64,000 nt of DNA, taken from NCBI RefSeq assembly GCF_000315015.1, contig NZ_BAEP01000043.1:38681-102680 (forward strand), read 5' to 3'. The DNA comes from Paraglaciecola mesophila KMM 241 (GTDB lineage Bacteria > Pseudomonadota > Gammaproteobacteria > Enterobacterales > Alteromonadaceae). Positions 53,502 to 62,519 of the stretch are shown piece after piece. Each line of letters starts with the position of its first letter. Position 1 is the stretch's first letter. The translations under genes were made by a program, and so were the position numbers. The notes below the pieces were generated by a model. It saw only the letters and a list, made by a program, of their open reading frames with translations, was not told the origin of the DNA and did not search any database.

Positions 53502-54473
53502 TTATCCGCCCAACATGGCTAGTTGTTGTGTTGCACCGGTAAAACCTTGTTGTAGATTGTGTCCGGCAGTTTTGCCTGCCACCAATTGACTAATGGCTGT
53601 GCTTGCGCCTTGTATATCGTTTGCACTTAAATGGTGGCGAATATCCAAGCCTTGGTCGGCAAATAAACACAGGTGCAACTTGCCTTGAGATGACACCCTT
53701 AGTCTATTACAAGTTTGGCAAAAATCTTTGCTATAGGGCATGATAAGTCCAATGCGCCCAGCATAATCAGCATGACTAAATTCTTGCGCGGGCCCTGCGT
53801 GCTTTGGGGCAATAACCCTCTGCCAACCTTGTGCCAACAGATTGTTTTTCAGACTGTCACCGGCCACATGGTTTTGATTAAAAAATTGCTGGTTATTGCC
53901 AGTTTGCATCAGCTCTATAAAACGCCAAGTGACAGGCGTATCTTTTATAAAGGTAAAAAATTGCTGCATATCGGCCAGATTAAATTGTTTTAACATCACA
54001 GTGTTGAGCTTGACAGTTTGGATCCCACAGCCTAGAGCCATATCTATGCCTTGCATTATATCTTCAAGGGTATCTTTACCGGTAATAGCTGCGAACATTC
54101 TTGGATCTAGACTGTCAGCGCTAACATTGAGTGCGTCTAGTCCTGCTTGTTTAAAATCATGTATTTGCCGTTTTAAGCTAAAACCGTTGGTGGTTAACGC
54201 GACTTTTTTTATGCCAGGGGTGTTTTTGCAAATTTCGATAATATCCGGCAAGTCTTTACGCAAAGCGGGTTCGCCACCGGTAATTCTGACCTTAGAAGTG
54301 CCTAATTTAGCAAATGTCGCTACTAAGGTGCGTATTTCGTCTTTGCTTAAATTGTCTTTAGGGGTGTCACAAGGGTTACCATCAGGTAGGCAATAGTTGC
54401 ACCTGAAATTGCACAATTCGGTGATGGATAAACGCAAGTAGTGAAAACGTCGTCCTAAGCTATCGTGCAACAT
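53502..54473 (-). CDS. moaA: GTP 3',8-cyclase
   Basis: MoaA is the radical-SAM enzyme that starts molybdenum cofactor synthesis by cyclising GTP. It has 323 residues. The N-terminal cluster is CNFRCNYCLP (C21, C25, C28), the C-terminal cluster is DFCQTCNRLRVSSQGKLHLC (C-x2-C-x13-C), and the protein ends LAMLGG, with the C-terminal GG needed for activity. RITGGEPALR is the GGEP motif. It leads moaA-mobA-moaB-moaC-moaD-moaE. A NarL-type site lies 83 bases upstream of the ATG. Confidence 0.95.
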   Translation of the reverse strand: MLHDSLGRRFHYLRLSITELCNFRCNYCLPDGNPCDTPKDNLSKDEIRTLVATFAKLGTSKVRITGGEPALRKDLPDIIEICKNTPGIKKVALTTNGFSLKRQIHDFKQAGLDALNVSADSLDPRMFAAITGKDTLEDIMQGIDMALGCGIQTVKLNTVMLKQFNLADMQQFFTFIKDTPVTWRFIELMQTGNNQQFFNQNHVAGDSLKNNLLAQGWQRVIAPKHAGPAQEFSHADYAGRIGLIMPYSKDFCQTCNRLRVSSQGKLHLCLFADQGLDIRHHLSANDIQGASTAISQLVAGKTAGHNLQQGFTGATQQLAMLGG

Positions 54474-54555
54474 TATTCAATTACCCTGATGATTATAAAT
54501 TTCATGCTGTACAGTTTGAGCTATTACGGATGTTTTTGTTATTACGCAGAAGGGA

Positions 54556-54571
54556 TACTCATAAGGGAGTA
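54556..54571. promoter_or_regulatory. NarL-type 7-2-7 site upstream of moaA
   Basis: TACTCAT-AA-GGGAGTA. The left arm is a perfect TACYYMT heptamer and the right arm (TACTCCC on the other strand) has one mismatch. It lies 83 bases before the moaA ATG and after the porin terminator. Confidence 0.65.
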
Positions 54572-54587
54572 GTTGGTGGCCAAGGAT

Positions 54588-54617
54588 AAAAAGCCGGCAC
54601 TGATCAGCCGGCTTTTT
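54588..54617 (-). terminator. Rho-independent terminator after the porin gene
   Basis: AAAAAGCCGGC (54588-54598) and GCCGGCTTTTT (54607-54617) form an 11-bp stem with an 8-base loop. On the minus strand the GC-rich core is followed by a T-run, 18 bases past the porin stop. It isolates moaA from porin transcription. Confidence 0.85.
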
Positions 54618-54634
54618 AGTTTGGCTTAGATAAC

Positions 54635-55867
54635 TTAAAAGCTGAGATTTAACATCGCCCATAGTTTGTTTGTATCAGTAGCCAATTCATCGGCGTCGTA
54701 ATGGGCATATTTAACCATGAGACCGAGTTTATTTGCTAATGGGTAGTTGGCTACCAAATTAAGCTCAGTACCATAATCGATGCTGTTTTTAGCCGAACTG
54801 AGATCATGCCACACTGCCGTTAAGCCCAAGTTCCCAAGCTTGCCAGTGGCTTTGATATAGATATCATCAATGCCATTAGCTGGAGTGGCTAAAAACTTGT
54901 CAGCAAAACCTTGAAATTTATGCAAAGTAGCCAAGGGAGTGATAAACCCTTTGCCATTGTCGCTACCCAAAGATTCGTAACCGGCAGCAAGGTGTATTTT
55001 TGAAAAGCTATAACCCAACTCTAAGGTTTGATAATCAGTGCTGTAGCGAATTGGATTATCACCGGCATCAGACTGAGTGGCATACGCCGCATGGATCTTT
55101 AATCCAGATACTTTGCCGTCATAGGCTAGACCTACAGTGCGGTTAGATAAAACCAGTGCTGAATCAAAATCCATGCTGTAGACATATCCAGATAAAGTGT
55201 GAGTTTCACTGAGCTTATATTGACTGTTAAAGAGGTGAAGTTTACCTGTCAAATCCGCATTGTTGCCAGTAGGACCAAAAATACGATTAACGTTGAAGAT
55301 ATAGCTGTAATCCATACTCAAGTTTTGCTGTCCGTGGTATTGCACACGATAACCATCAAAGGTTTGTTCATTTTGGCGCCATGCAACGCCGCCCACAAAA
55401 CGCTGATCGTTGTGCACTATGCGTTGGCGACCTAAGGTAAACAGCACATTGCCTTGTTTATAACCTATATAAGCTTGGTTAAGATCCGTACCTGTGGGAT
55501 CAGCCACTACTGGATATTGGCTCTTAGCGTTTGCCGTACTGTTGTAATTCTCATTGCCAATGGCGCTAACGTTATCTACTTCAATATTGGCGAAAAAACC
55601 GTTTAAGTTGGCACTTTTCCAAGTTAAACGCGTTCTGAGGGTAGAGGCATTGGCATCTTTTTCGATACCATCTTGGTCAACCCCCTCATAACGATAACGC
55701 ATAGAAAGCGAAGTTTTGCCTTCCGTTACGGCTTTTTGTACTGCATCAAGGGTGACTGAGTCGGCATAAACAGGCAGACTGACCATAACGCCTAGTATGT
55801 TCGCCAAACTGACGGTTAACAGTGCCTTTGTATATTTAGTTAGTGATGCCTTTTGTGTTGATTTCAT
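54635..55867 (-). CDS. Outer-membrane porin-like beta-barrel protein
   Basis: This 410-residue exported protein has a signal peptide (residues 1-35, cleaved near VYADS), then alternating beta-strand patterns typical of a 16- to 18-strand barrel and a C-terminal phenylalanine (AMLNLSF) for outer-membrane insertion. It resembles alginate-export/DUF1302-like porins in pattern (RTRLTWKSANLNGFFANIEV, LTLGRQRIVHNDQRFVGGVA). Its place between the moa operon and moeB in the nitrate region suggests a nitrate/nitrite or anaerobiosis-induced pore; that is inference. Its terminator is at 54588. Confidence 0.82.
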   Translation of the reverse strand: MKSTQKASLTKYTKALLTVSLANILGVMVSLPVYADSVTLDAVQKAVTEGKTSLSMRYRYEGVDQDGIEKDANASTLRTRLTWKSANLNGFFANIEVDNVSAIGNENYNSTANAKSQYPVVADPTGTDLNQAYIGYKQGNVLFTLGRQRIVHNDQRFVGGVAWRQNEQTFDGYRVQYHGQQNLSMDYSYIFNVNRIFGPTGNNADLTGKLHLFNSQYKLSETHTLSGYVYSMDFDSALVLSNRTVGLAYDGKVSGLKIHAAYATQSDAGDNPIRYSTDYQTLELGYSFSKIHLAAGYESLGSDNGKGFITPLATLHKFQGFADKFLATPANGIDDIYIKATGKLGNLGLTAVWHDLSSAKNSIDYGTELNLVANYPLANKLGLMVKYAHYDADELATDTNKLWAMLNLSF

Positions 55868-55967
55868 CTTTTTCCCCTTTAGTTTATAGGCTTAATAATA
55901 ACCGAATGACAAAGATAAAATTCAATAAAAACATGCACATACCACTTGTTTTCTCGGCTGTGTCAAT

Positions 55968-55994
55968 GGGAGTATGGCTATCTACCTAAAGGTA
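55968..55994. promoter_or_regulatory. NarL-like half sites between the porin gene and moeB
   Basis: GGGAGTA (55968-55974, a one-mismatch heptamer on the minus strand) and a 12-bp palindrome TACCTAAAGGTA (55983-55994) lie in the 189-base divergent region. They are not in a 7-2-7 arrangement, so control by NarL is only possible. Confidence 0.3.
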
Positions 55995-56056
55995 GTTATT
56001 GCCGAGCTAGTCCACAGATGGTAAAAATCGGCTAATCCCCATTAATACTGTAAATA

Positions 56057-56821
56057 ATGAAACCACCAGAAATTACCCAGCAACAAGCCATGCGATATGC
56101 CAGACAAATCTTATTGCCTGGCTTTGACCTAGATAAACAAGAACAATTACTGGGTAGTCGCGTATTACAAATAGGCGTGGGTGGCCTAGGCTGTGCTTGT
56201 GCCCAATATTTGGTGACGGCCGGAGTGGGAGGTCTTACCTTAGTCGATGATGACACAGTAGAATTAACCAATTTGCAACGCCAAGTGTTGCATGGTGAAA
56301 GTGATATCGGTAGCACTAAATGCGCATCGGCATTGGCATCTTTGCGAAGTTTAAACAGTGAGTGTCGGATTGATACTATTGATAAAAGACTAGATGCACA
56401 AGAGTTAGAAAAAATCCTTGTCCAGTTCGACCTGATAGTGGATTGCACTGATAACCTCGTTACGCGTAATGCCATCAATGGTGCCTGTATTATGGCTGGA
56501 AAACCGTTAGTGTCAGGGGCGGCAATCCGTATGGAAGGGCAGGTTATTTGTTTTCATCCCTCGGACAATGCCCCTTGTTACCAGTGTTTAAGTACTTTAT
56601 TTGCGGAGCAAGACCTTAGTTGTGTTGAAGCAGGAGTGATGTCGCCCGTTGTGGGGGTGATAGGGGCTATGCAAGCGTTAGAGGCGATAAAAATCTTAAC
56701 TCAATATGGTGAGTCTTTGATCAGTCGTTTGTTATTGTTTGATGCAATGACCAGCCGTTGGCAAGAATTTGTGGTGCCTAAAAATCCTCAATGTGAGGCA
56801 TGTTGTGAAAAAGAAGGATAA
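56057..56821 (+). CDS. moeB: MoeB/ThiF/HesA-type sulfur-carrier adenylyltransferase
   Basis: MoeB adenylylates the C-terminal glycine of MoaD so that it can be sulfurated. This 254-residue E1-like enzyme has the nucleotide-binding LQIGVGGLGCACAQYLVTAG near residue 38-57, LVDDDTVELTNLQRQVLH near 65, DCTDNLVTRNAINGAC near 132, and zinc cysteines in APCYQCLS and QCEACCEK. With moaA-E, mobA and mogA it nearly completes the cofactor pathway; moeA is not in the window. ThiF is the alternative, but no thi genes are near. Confidence 0.9.
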   Translation: MKPPEITQQQAMRYARQILLPGFDLDKQEQLLGSRVLQIGVGGLGCACAQYLVTAGVGGLTLVDDDTVELTNLQRQVLHGESDIGSTKCASALASLRSLNSECRIDTIDKRLDAQELEKILVQFDLIVDCTDNLVTRNAINGACIMAGKPLVSGAAIRMEGQVICFHPSDNAPCYQCLSTLFAEQDLSCVEAGVMSPVVGVIGAMQALEAIKILTQYGESLISRLLLFDAMTSRWQEFVVPKNPQCEACCEKEG

Positions 56822-56823
56822 GA

Positions 56824-58095
56824 CTAGTCTTGTTCTAGAAAATTATTCGCAATAGCTTCGCTCAGGCGTTCTCTATAGCGTTCTTTTTTGATTGCCAAAT
56901 GCATTAGTAACATACATATCGCTAGGACACCGTATAAAAGCATAAAACAAGCACTGTAAACACCTATCAAATCTACTGAGATACCAAATAGAATAGGCAA
57001 TGTACATCCGCCAAGTGCCCCTAACATGGCGACCATGCCACCGACACTGCCCATTTGCTCGGGATAATAATCATTAATCAATTTATACACGCTGGCGCGG
57101 CCAAAACCTTGGGCCAAACCAATAATGAGTAATAGGGTGGTAAACACCCAAACACTGAGCTCAATATAAATATTCACTTCTTTATCTACCCCGTGAATAG
57201 TCATAGTCGTGGGCGGATAACTAAGAAAAAACAGACAGACCAAACATATCCAAAATACGCTCCAGTTAACGGTTCTGGCACCAAAACGATCGGCGAACCA
57301 CCCGCCAGCTGCCCTAGCCATGCTCGAGCTAATAACAAATAACAAGGTTAAGGCCATGGCCTGATTAAAGGGTAGGGCATAGGCTTGCACATAATACTGG
57401 GGCAGCCATAACAACAAGGCCAAAAAGCTGCCAAATACAAAGTAGTAATAAAGGCCAAATCGCCAGACTTTTGCATGCCGTAAGGGGGCCAAATAAAATT
57501 CTAAAGGAAGAGGCTCCTTGATACGTCTAGACAAAGGCAATTCAGGTGCCAACAGTGAAAATAGTGCCGCTGTAAGGCCAACCGCAACCGCGTAACTTGG
57601 GCCGATATTTTGCCAACCCCAATGCTCTATAATCATGGGGACAGAAATTAAACTGAGCGCTGCTCCGGCATTACCCGCACCAAATACTCCCATGGCCATG
57701 CCTTGTTCGTTGGCATGAAACCAGTCTGTCACGTAGCGAATGCCAATAGTGAAAGAAATACCAGAAATACCAATAACAAAGCCTAAAATTAAGTATTCAG
57801 CATAGGTTGAAGCCTGAGGCAAAAGCATTAATGGCGGGATGAGCAATAACATTTGTAGGATCAGCAGTCTTTTACAGGAATACCGTTCACACAATAAACC
57901 TATGGGTAAACGAAATAGTGCACCACTGAGAATAGGGGCGGATAGTAATAAACCAAATTCGGTAGCTGAAAGTGATAGCTGAGTGTTTAGCTCTATGCCC
58001 ATCACAGAATACAAGGTCCACACCGAGAAATTCACGGCAAATGCCAAGGTTGCTAACACTAAAGCGCGAGTTGAGTGTGGGATTTGCGAGCTCAT
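56824..58095 (-). CDS. NarK1-like nitrate/nitrite MFS transporter
   Basis: This 423-residue major facilitator has twelve predicted helices. ISGISFTIGIRYVTDWFHAN is followed by GMAMGVFGAGNAGAALSLIS (about residue 130-149), the first nitrate signature, and by GRASVYKLINDYYPEQMGSV near 340. It is shorter than the NarK at 48465 and resembles the NarK1 (proton-nitrate symport) branch. It converges on moeB with two bases between stops and diverges from nasA. Confidence 0.87.
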   Translation of the reverse strand: MSSQIPHSTRALVLATLAFAVNFSVWTLYSVMGIELNTQLSLSATEFGLLLSAPILSGALFRLPIGLLCERYSCKRLLILQMLLLIPPLMLLPQASTYAEYLILGFVIGISGISFTIGIRYVTDWFHANEQGMAMGVFGAGNAGAALSLISVPMIIEHWGWQNIGPSYAVAVGLTAALFSLLAPELPLSRRIKEPLPLEFYLAPLRHAKVWRFGLYYYFVFGSFLALLLWLPQYYVQAYALPFNQAMALTLLFVISSSMARAAGGWFADRFGARTVNWSVFWICLVCLFFLSYPPTTMTIHGVDKEVNIYIELSVWVFTTLLLIIGLAQGFGRASVYKLINDYYPEQMGSVGGMVAMLGALGGCTLPILFGISVDLIGVYSACFMLLYGVLAICMLLMHLAIKKERYRERLSEAIANNFLEQD

Positions 58096-58205
58096 AGCTG
58101 CCTAATCTGGTTGTTAGTTCAGGATCATATTGGTCATCCTAGCGGGCTTAACGTCATTTCACCATATCCCCAACTAGTTGAGACTATGTTAATCAGTAAA
58201 AAAAA

Positions 58206-58221
58206 CTACCCAAAAGTAGGT
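58206..58221. promoter_or_regulatory. Imperfect NarL-type 7-2-7 site between the MFS gene and nasA
   Basis: TACCCAA-AA-GTAGGTA. Each arm departs from TACYYMT only at the last base. It is 111 bases from the narK1-like ATG and 181 from nasA. Further single heptamer-like TACCC motifs occur at 58232 and 58264 in the same 306-base region. Confidence 0.5.
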
Positions 58222-58401
58222 ATAAAGCTCGCTACCCGCCTGTCTTAGGGCTTTGAAGGCCACTACCCTAAAAGAGCTAGGACTTTTTTTTGAAAAGAAA
58301 TCAAGCCCTTTAATGGGCTAAACCCAGATGAAAAAGCATGCCATTATCCTCGTATATATCAATCCAAAGCCCCTGCTATCCCTATAAAAAGGAGCATAAT
58401 A

Positions 58402-59877
58402 ATGACAACTGTTAGTAAACTTAATTTGCTAAAGCTCAGTGAACCCAAGATCAAAACCTTACATCTAACCTGGTTCGCTTTTTTCCTCACATTTGTTGTG
58501 TGGTTTAGTCATGCCCCTTTGATGATATTTATCAAAGAGGCATTTGATCTATCTACTGCGCAAGTGAAAGCCCTGCTTATTCTGAATGTGGCACTAACTA
58601 TTCCTGCCCGAATTGTGGTGGGGATTTTGGTGGATAAATTTGGTCCCAGATATGTGTTTAGTGGACTGTTGATCTCCTCATCCTTTTTCTGCTTCGCTTT
58701 TGCCATGGCCGATAGTTATGCCCAACTGGCCTTAATGCGTTTTTTATTAGGCTTTGTGGGGGCAGGGTTTGTGATCGGCATTCGTATGGTAGGAGAATGG
58801 TTCCCGGCCCGACAAGTTGGCATTGCTGAAGGTATTTATGGCGGTTGGGGAAATTTTGGTTCGGCCGCTGCAGCCATGTCATTACCTACTTTAGCCTTAA
58901 TTTATGGTGGTAATGATGGCTGGCGATATGCTATTGCCACAACAGGTGCGTTGACCTTTTTATATGGTATTTTTTATTACACTCAAGCAAAAAACACCCC
59001 TAAAGGCTCTACTTATTTTAAGCCTAAAAAATCTGGTGGGTTAGAAGTCACCAGCAAAGGCGACTATTACTTTTACCTCGCCATGAATGTACCTATGTAT
59101 TTAGCTTTGGCTACTTTGGCTTGGAAGCTATCACCTGCAGGAGTGGCATTGTACAGCGACAACATCATGATGGTGTTGTGGGGCCTATTGTTGGTGTTAT
59201 TTGTTTTTCAAACCAGTCAAATCCACAAGGTTAATAAAGAAGCCTTGAGGGATGGTGTGGCAGAGTTTGACAAGTATAAATTCAAACAAGTGGCTATTTT
59301 AAGTCTGGCCTATTTTGTGACTTTTGGCTCTGAATTGGCCGTGGTGTCTATGTTGCCGCTGTTCTTTTTGGATACTTTTGTTGACTTAGATCCGGTTAAG
59401 GCCGGCTTGTTGGCCTCGGGTTTTGCATTTATGAATTTAGTGGCAAGACCTACGGGAGGGTGGTTTTCAGATAAATTTGGACGACGGAAAAGTTTAATGA
59501 TCCTGATTGGTGGTTTATCAATGGGCTATTTTATCCTGAGTAATATTGATGGTCATTGGTTTATCCCCTTAGCCGTGGCTGCCACTATGTTATGTTCTTT
59601 CTTTGTACAGGCAGGTGAGGGCGCGGTGTTTGCCGTTGTGCCTTTAGTCAAACGCAGAATGACCGGGCAGATTGCTGGCATGACAGGGGCATATGGCAAT
59701 GTGGGGGCAGTGACCTATTTGACCATATTGTCTTTTGTTGACTACAGCACTTTTTTTATGGTGATCGCATGCTCAGCCTTAGTTATTTTTGCTGCTTGTT
59801 GGTTTATGGAAGAGCCACAAGGGCATACTACAGAAGTAGCGGCCGATGGCAGTGTTCACCTGATTGATGTAAGTTAA
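58402..59877 (+). CDS. nasA: NasA/NrtP-type nitrate transporter (MFS)
   Basis: This 491-residue major facilitator is of the nitrate/nitrite porter family (NasA, NRT2 branch). It begins with a short cytoplasmic tail, then [20 protein letters not shown]. Nitrate signatures are [20 protein letters not shown] near residue 146-165 and [20 protein letters not shown] near 431-450. [13 protein letters not shown] precedes the first. It is followed after 62 bases by a PP2C-kinase fusion gene, the same pairing seen next to nasA in Pseudomonas. No assimilatory nitrite or nitrate reductase genes are adjacent, so uptake for respiration is possible. Confidence 0.92.
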   Translation: MTTVSKLNLLKLSEPKIKTLHLTWFAFFLTFVVWFSHAPLMIFIKEAFDLSTAQVKALLILNVALTIPARIVVGILVDKFGPRYVFSGLLISSSFFCFAFAMADSYAQLALMRFLLGFVGAGFVIGIRMVGEWFPARQVGIAEGIYGGWGNFGSAAAAMSLPTLALIYGGNDGWRYAIATTGALTFLYGIFYYTQAKNTPKGSTYFKPKKSGGLEVTSKGDYYFYLAMNVPMYLALATLAWKLSPAGVALYSDNIMMVLWGLLLVLFVFQTSQIHKVNKEALRDGVAEFDKYKFKQVAILSLAYFVTFGSELAVVSMLPLFFLDTFVDLDPVKAGLLASGFAFMNLVARPTGGWFSDKFGRRKSLMILIGGLSMGYFILSNIDGHWFIPLAVAATMLCSFFVQAGEGAVFAVVPLVKRRMTGQIAGMTGAYGNVGAVTYLTILSFVDYSTFFMVIACSALVIFAACWFMEEPQGHTTEVAADGSVHLIDVS

Positions 59878-59939
59878 GTTATTCAAATAAAGCGGTTCAA
59901 GGACGAGCCGCAACTATACCCATTCAATCAGGCACTAAT

Positions 59940-61712
59940 ATGATTTCAAGCGAGACCAAAAGCCCTGCAGAACAAGGATTGCCTAGTAAGCCAGAGGTAG
60001 GCCTTGTGGTCACTATGGCCTTCAAAACAGTGTCTGGGGTTAAAAGTGTCAATGAAGATGCTGTGGCGGCGGCTCAGGCTCCTAACCAACATGCATTGGT
60101 GAACAAAGGCATTTGTGCATTGATCGCCGACGGCGTGAGCAGTGCAGAAGCTGGGCGAGAAGCCAGTGAATTTTGTGTGAATACTTTTGTTCAAGAGTAT
60201 TACCGGACACCAGATACTTGGTCGGTCAGTCAGTCAGGCGAAAAAACCTTAAGCAGTATCAATTTAAATCTATTTAAAAAAAGTCATGCCTTTACGCAAC
60301 AAGAAAAAGGCTATTTGTGCACCGTTAGTGCGTTAATCCTTAAATCCCGTACCGCGCACTTTTTTCATGCCGGTGATTCGCATATTTATCTGTTGCGTGG
60401 TGGCCAAGTGAAACTGCTCACCCGAGATCATACAGTTAATATTGGTGGCGGAAAAAATATTTTGGCGCGGGCAGTGGGTATGGATAGTAGCCTGCAAATT
60501 GACTACGGAAAACAGCCGCTAGAAGAGGGGGATCTGTTTTTACTCTCCACAGATGGGGTGCACGATTTTATGTCTCCAGATGAGCTGAGTGCCATCTTAC
60601 TTTCAAAGCTGAATGAACAACAACGCTGTGACAGCTTAGTTCAATTGGCCCTAAAAAATGGCAGTGATGATAATCTCAGTTGTGCTTTAGTGCAGGTCAA
60701 TAGCCTGTCGCAAGAAAGTCGTGATGATTTTAATAGCAAGTTAACTCGTCTACCTTTTCCGCCAGATTTAGAGCCAGGCATGAGTTTGGATGGTTATCGT
60801 ATCGAACGAGAATTGTTTGCCAGTAGCCGCAGTCAGGTCTACCTAGTTAGTGATCAGGAAAGTGGGCAGCAGATGGTGATGAAAACCCCTTCTGTGAATT
60901 TTCAAGATGACATTAGTTACATCGATCGCTTTATCCGCGAAGAGTGGATTGGCAAACGTATTGATAGCAAGTATGTGGTAAAAATCATAACCCAGACTCG
61001 GCAGCGCAATTTTTTATATTATTTGATGGAGTATGTACCGGGATTGCCGTTGGACAAATGGATGATGCAAAACCCTTTGCCAGCGCCTAAATTAGCCATC
61101 TGCATAGTCAAACAGATCGCATTGGCTTTGCAGGCTTTTCATGAGATGGAAACTATTCATCAAGACCTCAAACCCGGAAATATCCTGATTGATGAAAATG
61201 CCAAGATTAAGGTCATTGATTTTGGTTCTGTTTTTGTAGCAGGCATTGCAGAAATTTTTGTGCCTTTGGAACATACTGGTGCCCTAGGTACGGCAAGTTA
61301 TTCCGATCCCCATTATCTACAAGGCAAAAATACTGGCGTGCAGGGCGATATTTATGCCTTAGCGACCATTAGTTATGAACTTTTTACCGGTCAACTTCCC
61401 TACGGCGAAAAAATTGAGCAGTGCCAAAACAGTTTTGATTTTGCCAAATTGCGTTATCGACCCGCAAATGAAATGAATCCTCGCATTCCCTTATGGTTTG
61501 ACCGAGCGCTGGAGAAAGGCGTGAGCATTGATTTGTCTGTGCGTTATAGCCGCCTACAAGATTTTGTGGCCGATCTAAGCAAACCCAATCCCGTGTTTTT
61601 GCAAGATGATCCTAAAGTATCTAAAAGCCGTGGATTGCTTTTTTGGCAACTAATGTCTGGATTTTGGATTTTAATGTTAGTTATAGTGGTGGTACTCTTT
61701 TCCACTTCTTAA
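59940..61712 (+). CDS. PP2C phosphatase-serine/threonine kinase fusion, membrane-anchored
   Basis: This 590-residue protein joins a PP2C-type phosphatase domain (about 25-255; VNEDAVAAAQ, ALIADGVSSAEAGREAS, HAGDSHIYLLR, LLSTDGVHDFM and GSDDNLSCALV supply the metal-binding aspartates) to a protein kinase domain (about 280-545; VMKTP with the ATP lysine, IHQDLKPGNILID with HQD in place of HRD, VIDFGS as DFG, then GTASYSDPHYL). A single C-terminal helix (about 565-587) anchors it with both domains in the cytoplasm. It is next to nasA; control of nitrate transport by reversible phosphorylation is an attractive but unproven reading. Confidence 0.9.
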   Translation: MISSETKSPAEQGLPSKPEVGLVVTMAFKTVSGVKSVNEDAVAAAQAPNQHALVNKGICALIADGVSSAEAGREASEFCVNTFVQEYYRTPDTWSVSQSGEKTLSSINLNLFKKSHAFTQQEKGYLCTVSALILKSRTAHFFHAGDSHIYLLRGGQVKLLTRDHTVNIGGGKNILARAVGMDSSLQIDYGKQPLEEGDLFLLSTDGVHDFMSPDELSAILLSKLNEQQRCDSLVQLALKNGSDDNLSCALVQVNSLSQESRDDFNSKLTRLPFPPDLEPGMSLDGYRIERELFASSRSQVYLVSDQESGQQMVMKTPSVNFQDDISYIDRFIREEWIGKRIDSKYVVKIITQTRQRNFLYYLMEYVPGLPLDKWMMQNPLPAPKLAICIVKQIALALQAFHEMETIHQDLKPGNILIDENAKIKVIDFGSVFVAGIAEIFVPLEHTGALGTASYSDPHYLQGKNTGVQGDIYALATISYELFTGQLPYGEKIEQCQNSFDFAKLRYRPANEMNPRIPLWFDRALEKGVSIDLSVRYSRLQDFVADLSKPNPVFLQDDPKVSKSRGLLFWQLMSGFWILMLVIVVVLFSTS

Positions 61713-62040
61713 GCGGCTTAGCCTCTGTATTTAGCTTTTCGAATAGAAAAATAAAAGTAGGTTTAGGCTGAGCTTGGTCATCAAGCAGGCGATAGCCTGT
61801 TTATCCTATTGACTAGATTATCACCGAAAACCTTGGTTATTATGAAATTTTATGCCGAGTAGGTGCTAATTTGGCCTAGCACTAGAGTGCAGTTCAATTG
61901 GTGGAATCGGTTACATAGAATGATAAAACATAGAAGGCATGCTCGCCCGTTCCAATCAAGCGTTAAATCGGGCGAAAGATGCTGAGCGTAATCGTATGAT
62001 AACTGAGAAATAAAAGCGCTGAGTCGTTACTAGCTAAGGT
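61713..62040. other. 328-base gap with a weak hairpin after the kinase gene
   Basis: CAGGC-GATA-GCCTG at 61796-61809 followed by TTTAT is a possible weak terminator for the nasA-kinase transcript. Nothing else in this convergent gap is recognised. Confidence 0.35.
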
Positions 62041-62433
62041 TTAGCTAGCGGATAATTCGATCGGGTTTTCTTGTCGGTCAAATACCACATAGCGATTGAT
62101 ATTTTTGCCTATAGTGACGTCATTGGTCATAGTGTCTAAAAATGGTTCTGCATGCTCACTTGTGGGCGCAGTATTGTGATCACCACTCAAGCTAGCTATA
62201 AACACAAAGTTCCACTCCTTGTTAATACTGTCCGCTTCTTTGACTAAGGCTGGAAAGTCAGTTAACTCAGAGGGGAGTTTGTCTACAACCATAGTGGGCG
62301 TGATGGTGCCTTTTTTATCCTCGCGCTTTTTACTTTTATTCGACTCATCTGTAGCAGCAAATAAAAAAAGTAAGCGCTGTGGAGCAGTTTGCTCGTTGGC
62401 CATTTCCAGCAAATCACTGAACATTGAAATCAT
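62041..62433 (-). CDS. Conserved hypothetical protein, preceded by a NarL-type site
   Basis: This 130-residue cytosolic protein reads MISMFSDLLEMANEQTAPQR, then LLFLFAATDE, a charged KKREDKKG stretch, TPTMVVDKLPSELTDFPALV, FVFIASLSG and a C-terminal INRYVVFDRQENPIEL. I recall relatives carrying the doubtful database name ribonucleotide reductase subunit alpha; no reductase motif is present. The ATG at 62433 has AAGG nine bases upstream, and a NarL-type site lies 87 bases upstream, so it is probably a nitrate-responsive gene. Function unknown. Confidence 0.78.
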   Translation of the reverse strand: MISMFSDLLEMANEQTAPQRLLFLFAATDESNKSKKREDKKGTITPTMVVDKLPSELTDFPALVKEADSINKEWNFVFIASLSGDHNTAPTSEHAEPFLDTMTNDVTIGKNINRYVVFDRQENPIELSAS

Positions 62434-62519
62434 AGTATGTAGCCTTATTTGATAAATTTCGATTGGCCTATTCTATGACAATGAGCAAAGAAGGCTTTAG
62501 GTCATAAGGAGTAATAAGC

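Noticed and set aside
55983..55994. TACCTAAAGGTA as a NarL 7-2-7 operator
   Set aside because: It is a 12-bp palindrome (5-2-5), not 16 bp; listed only as half sites.
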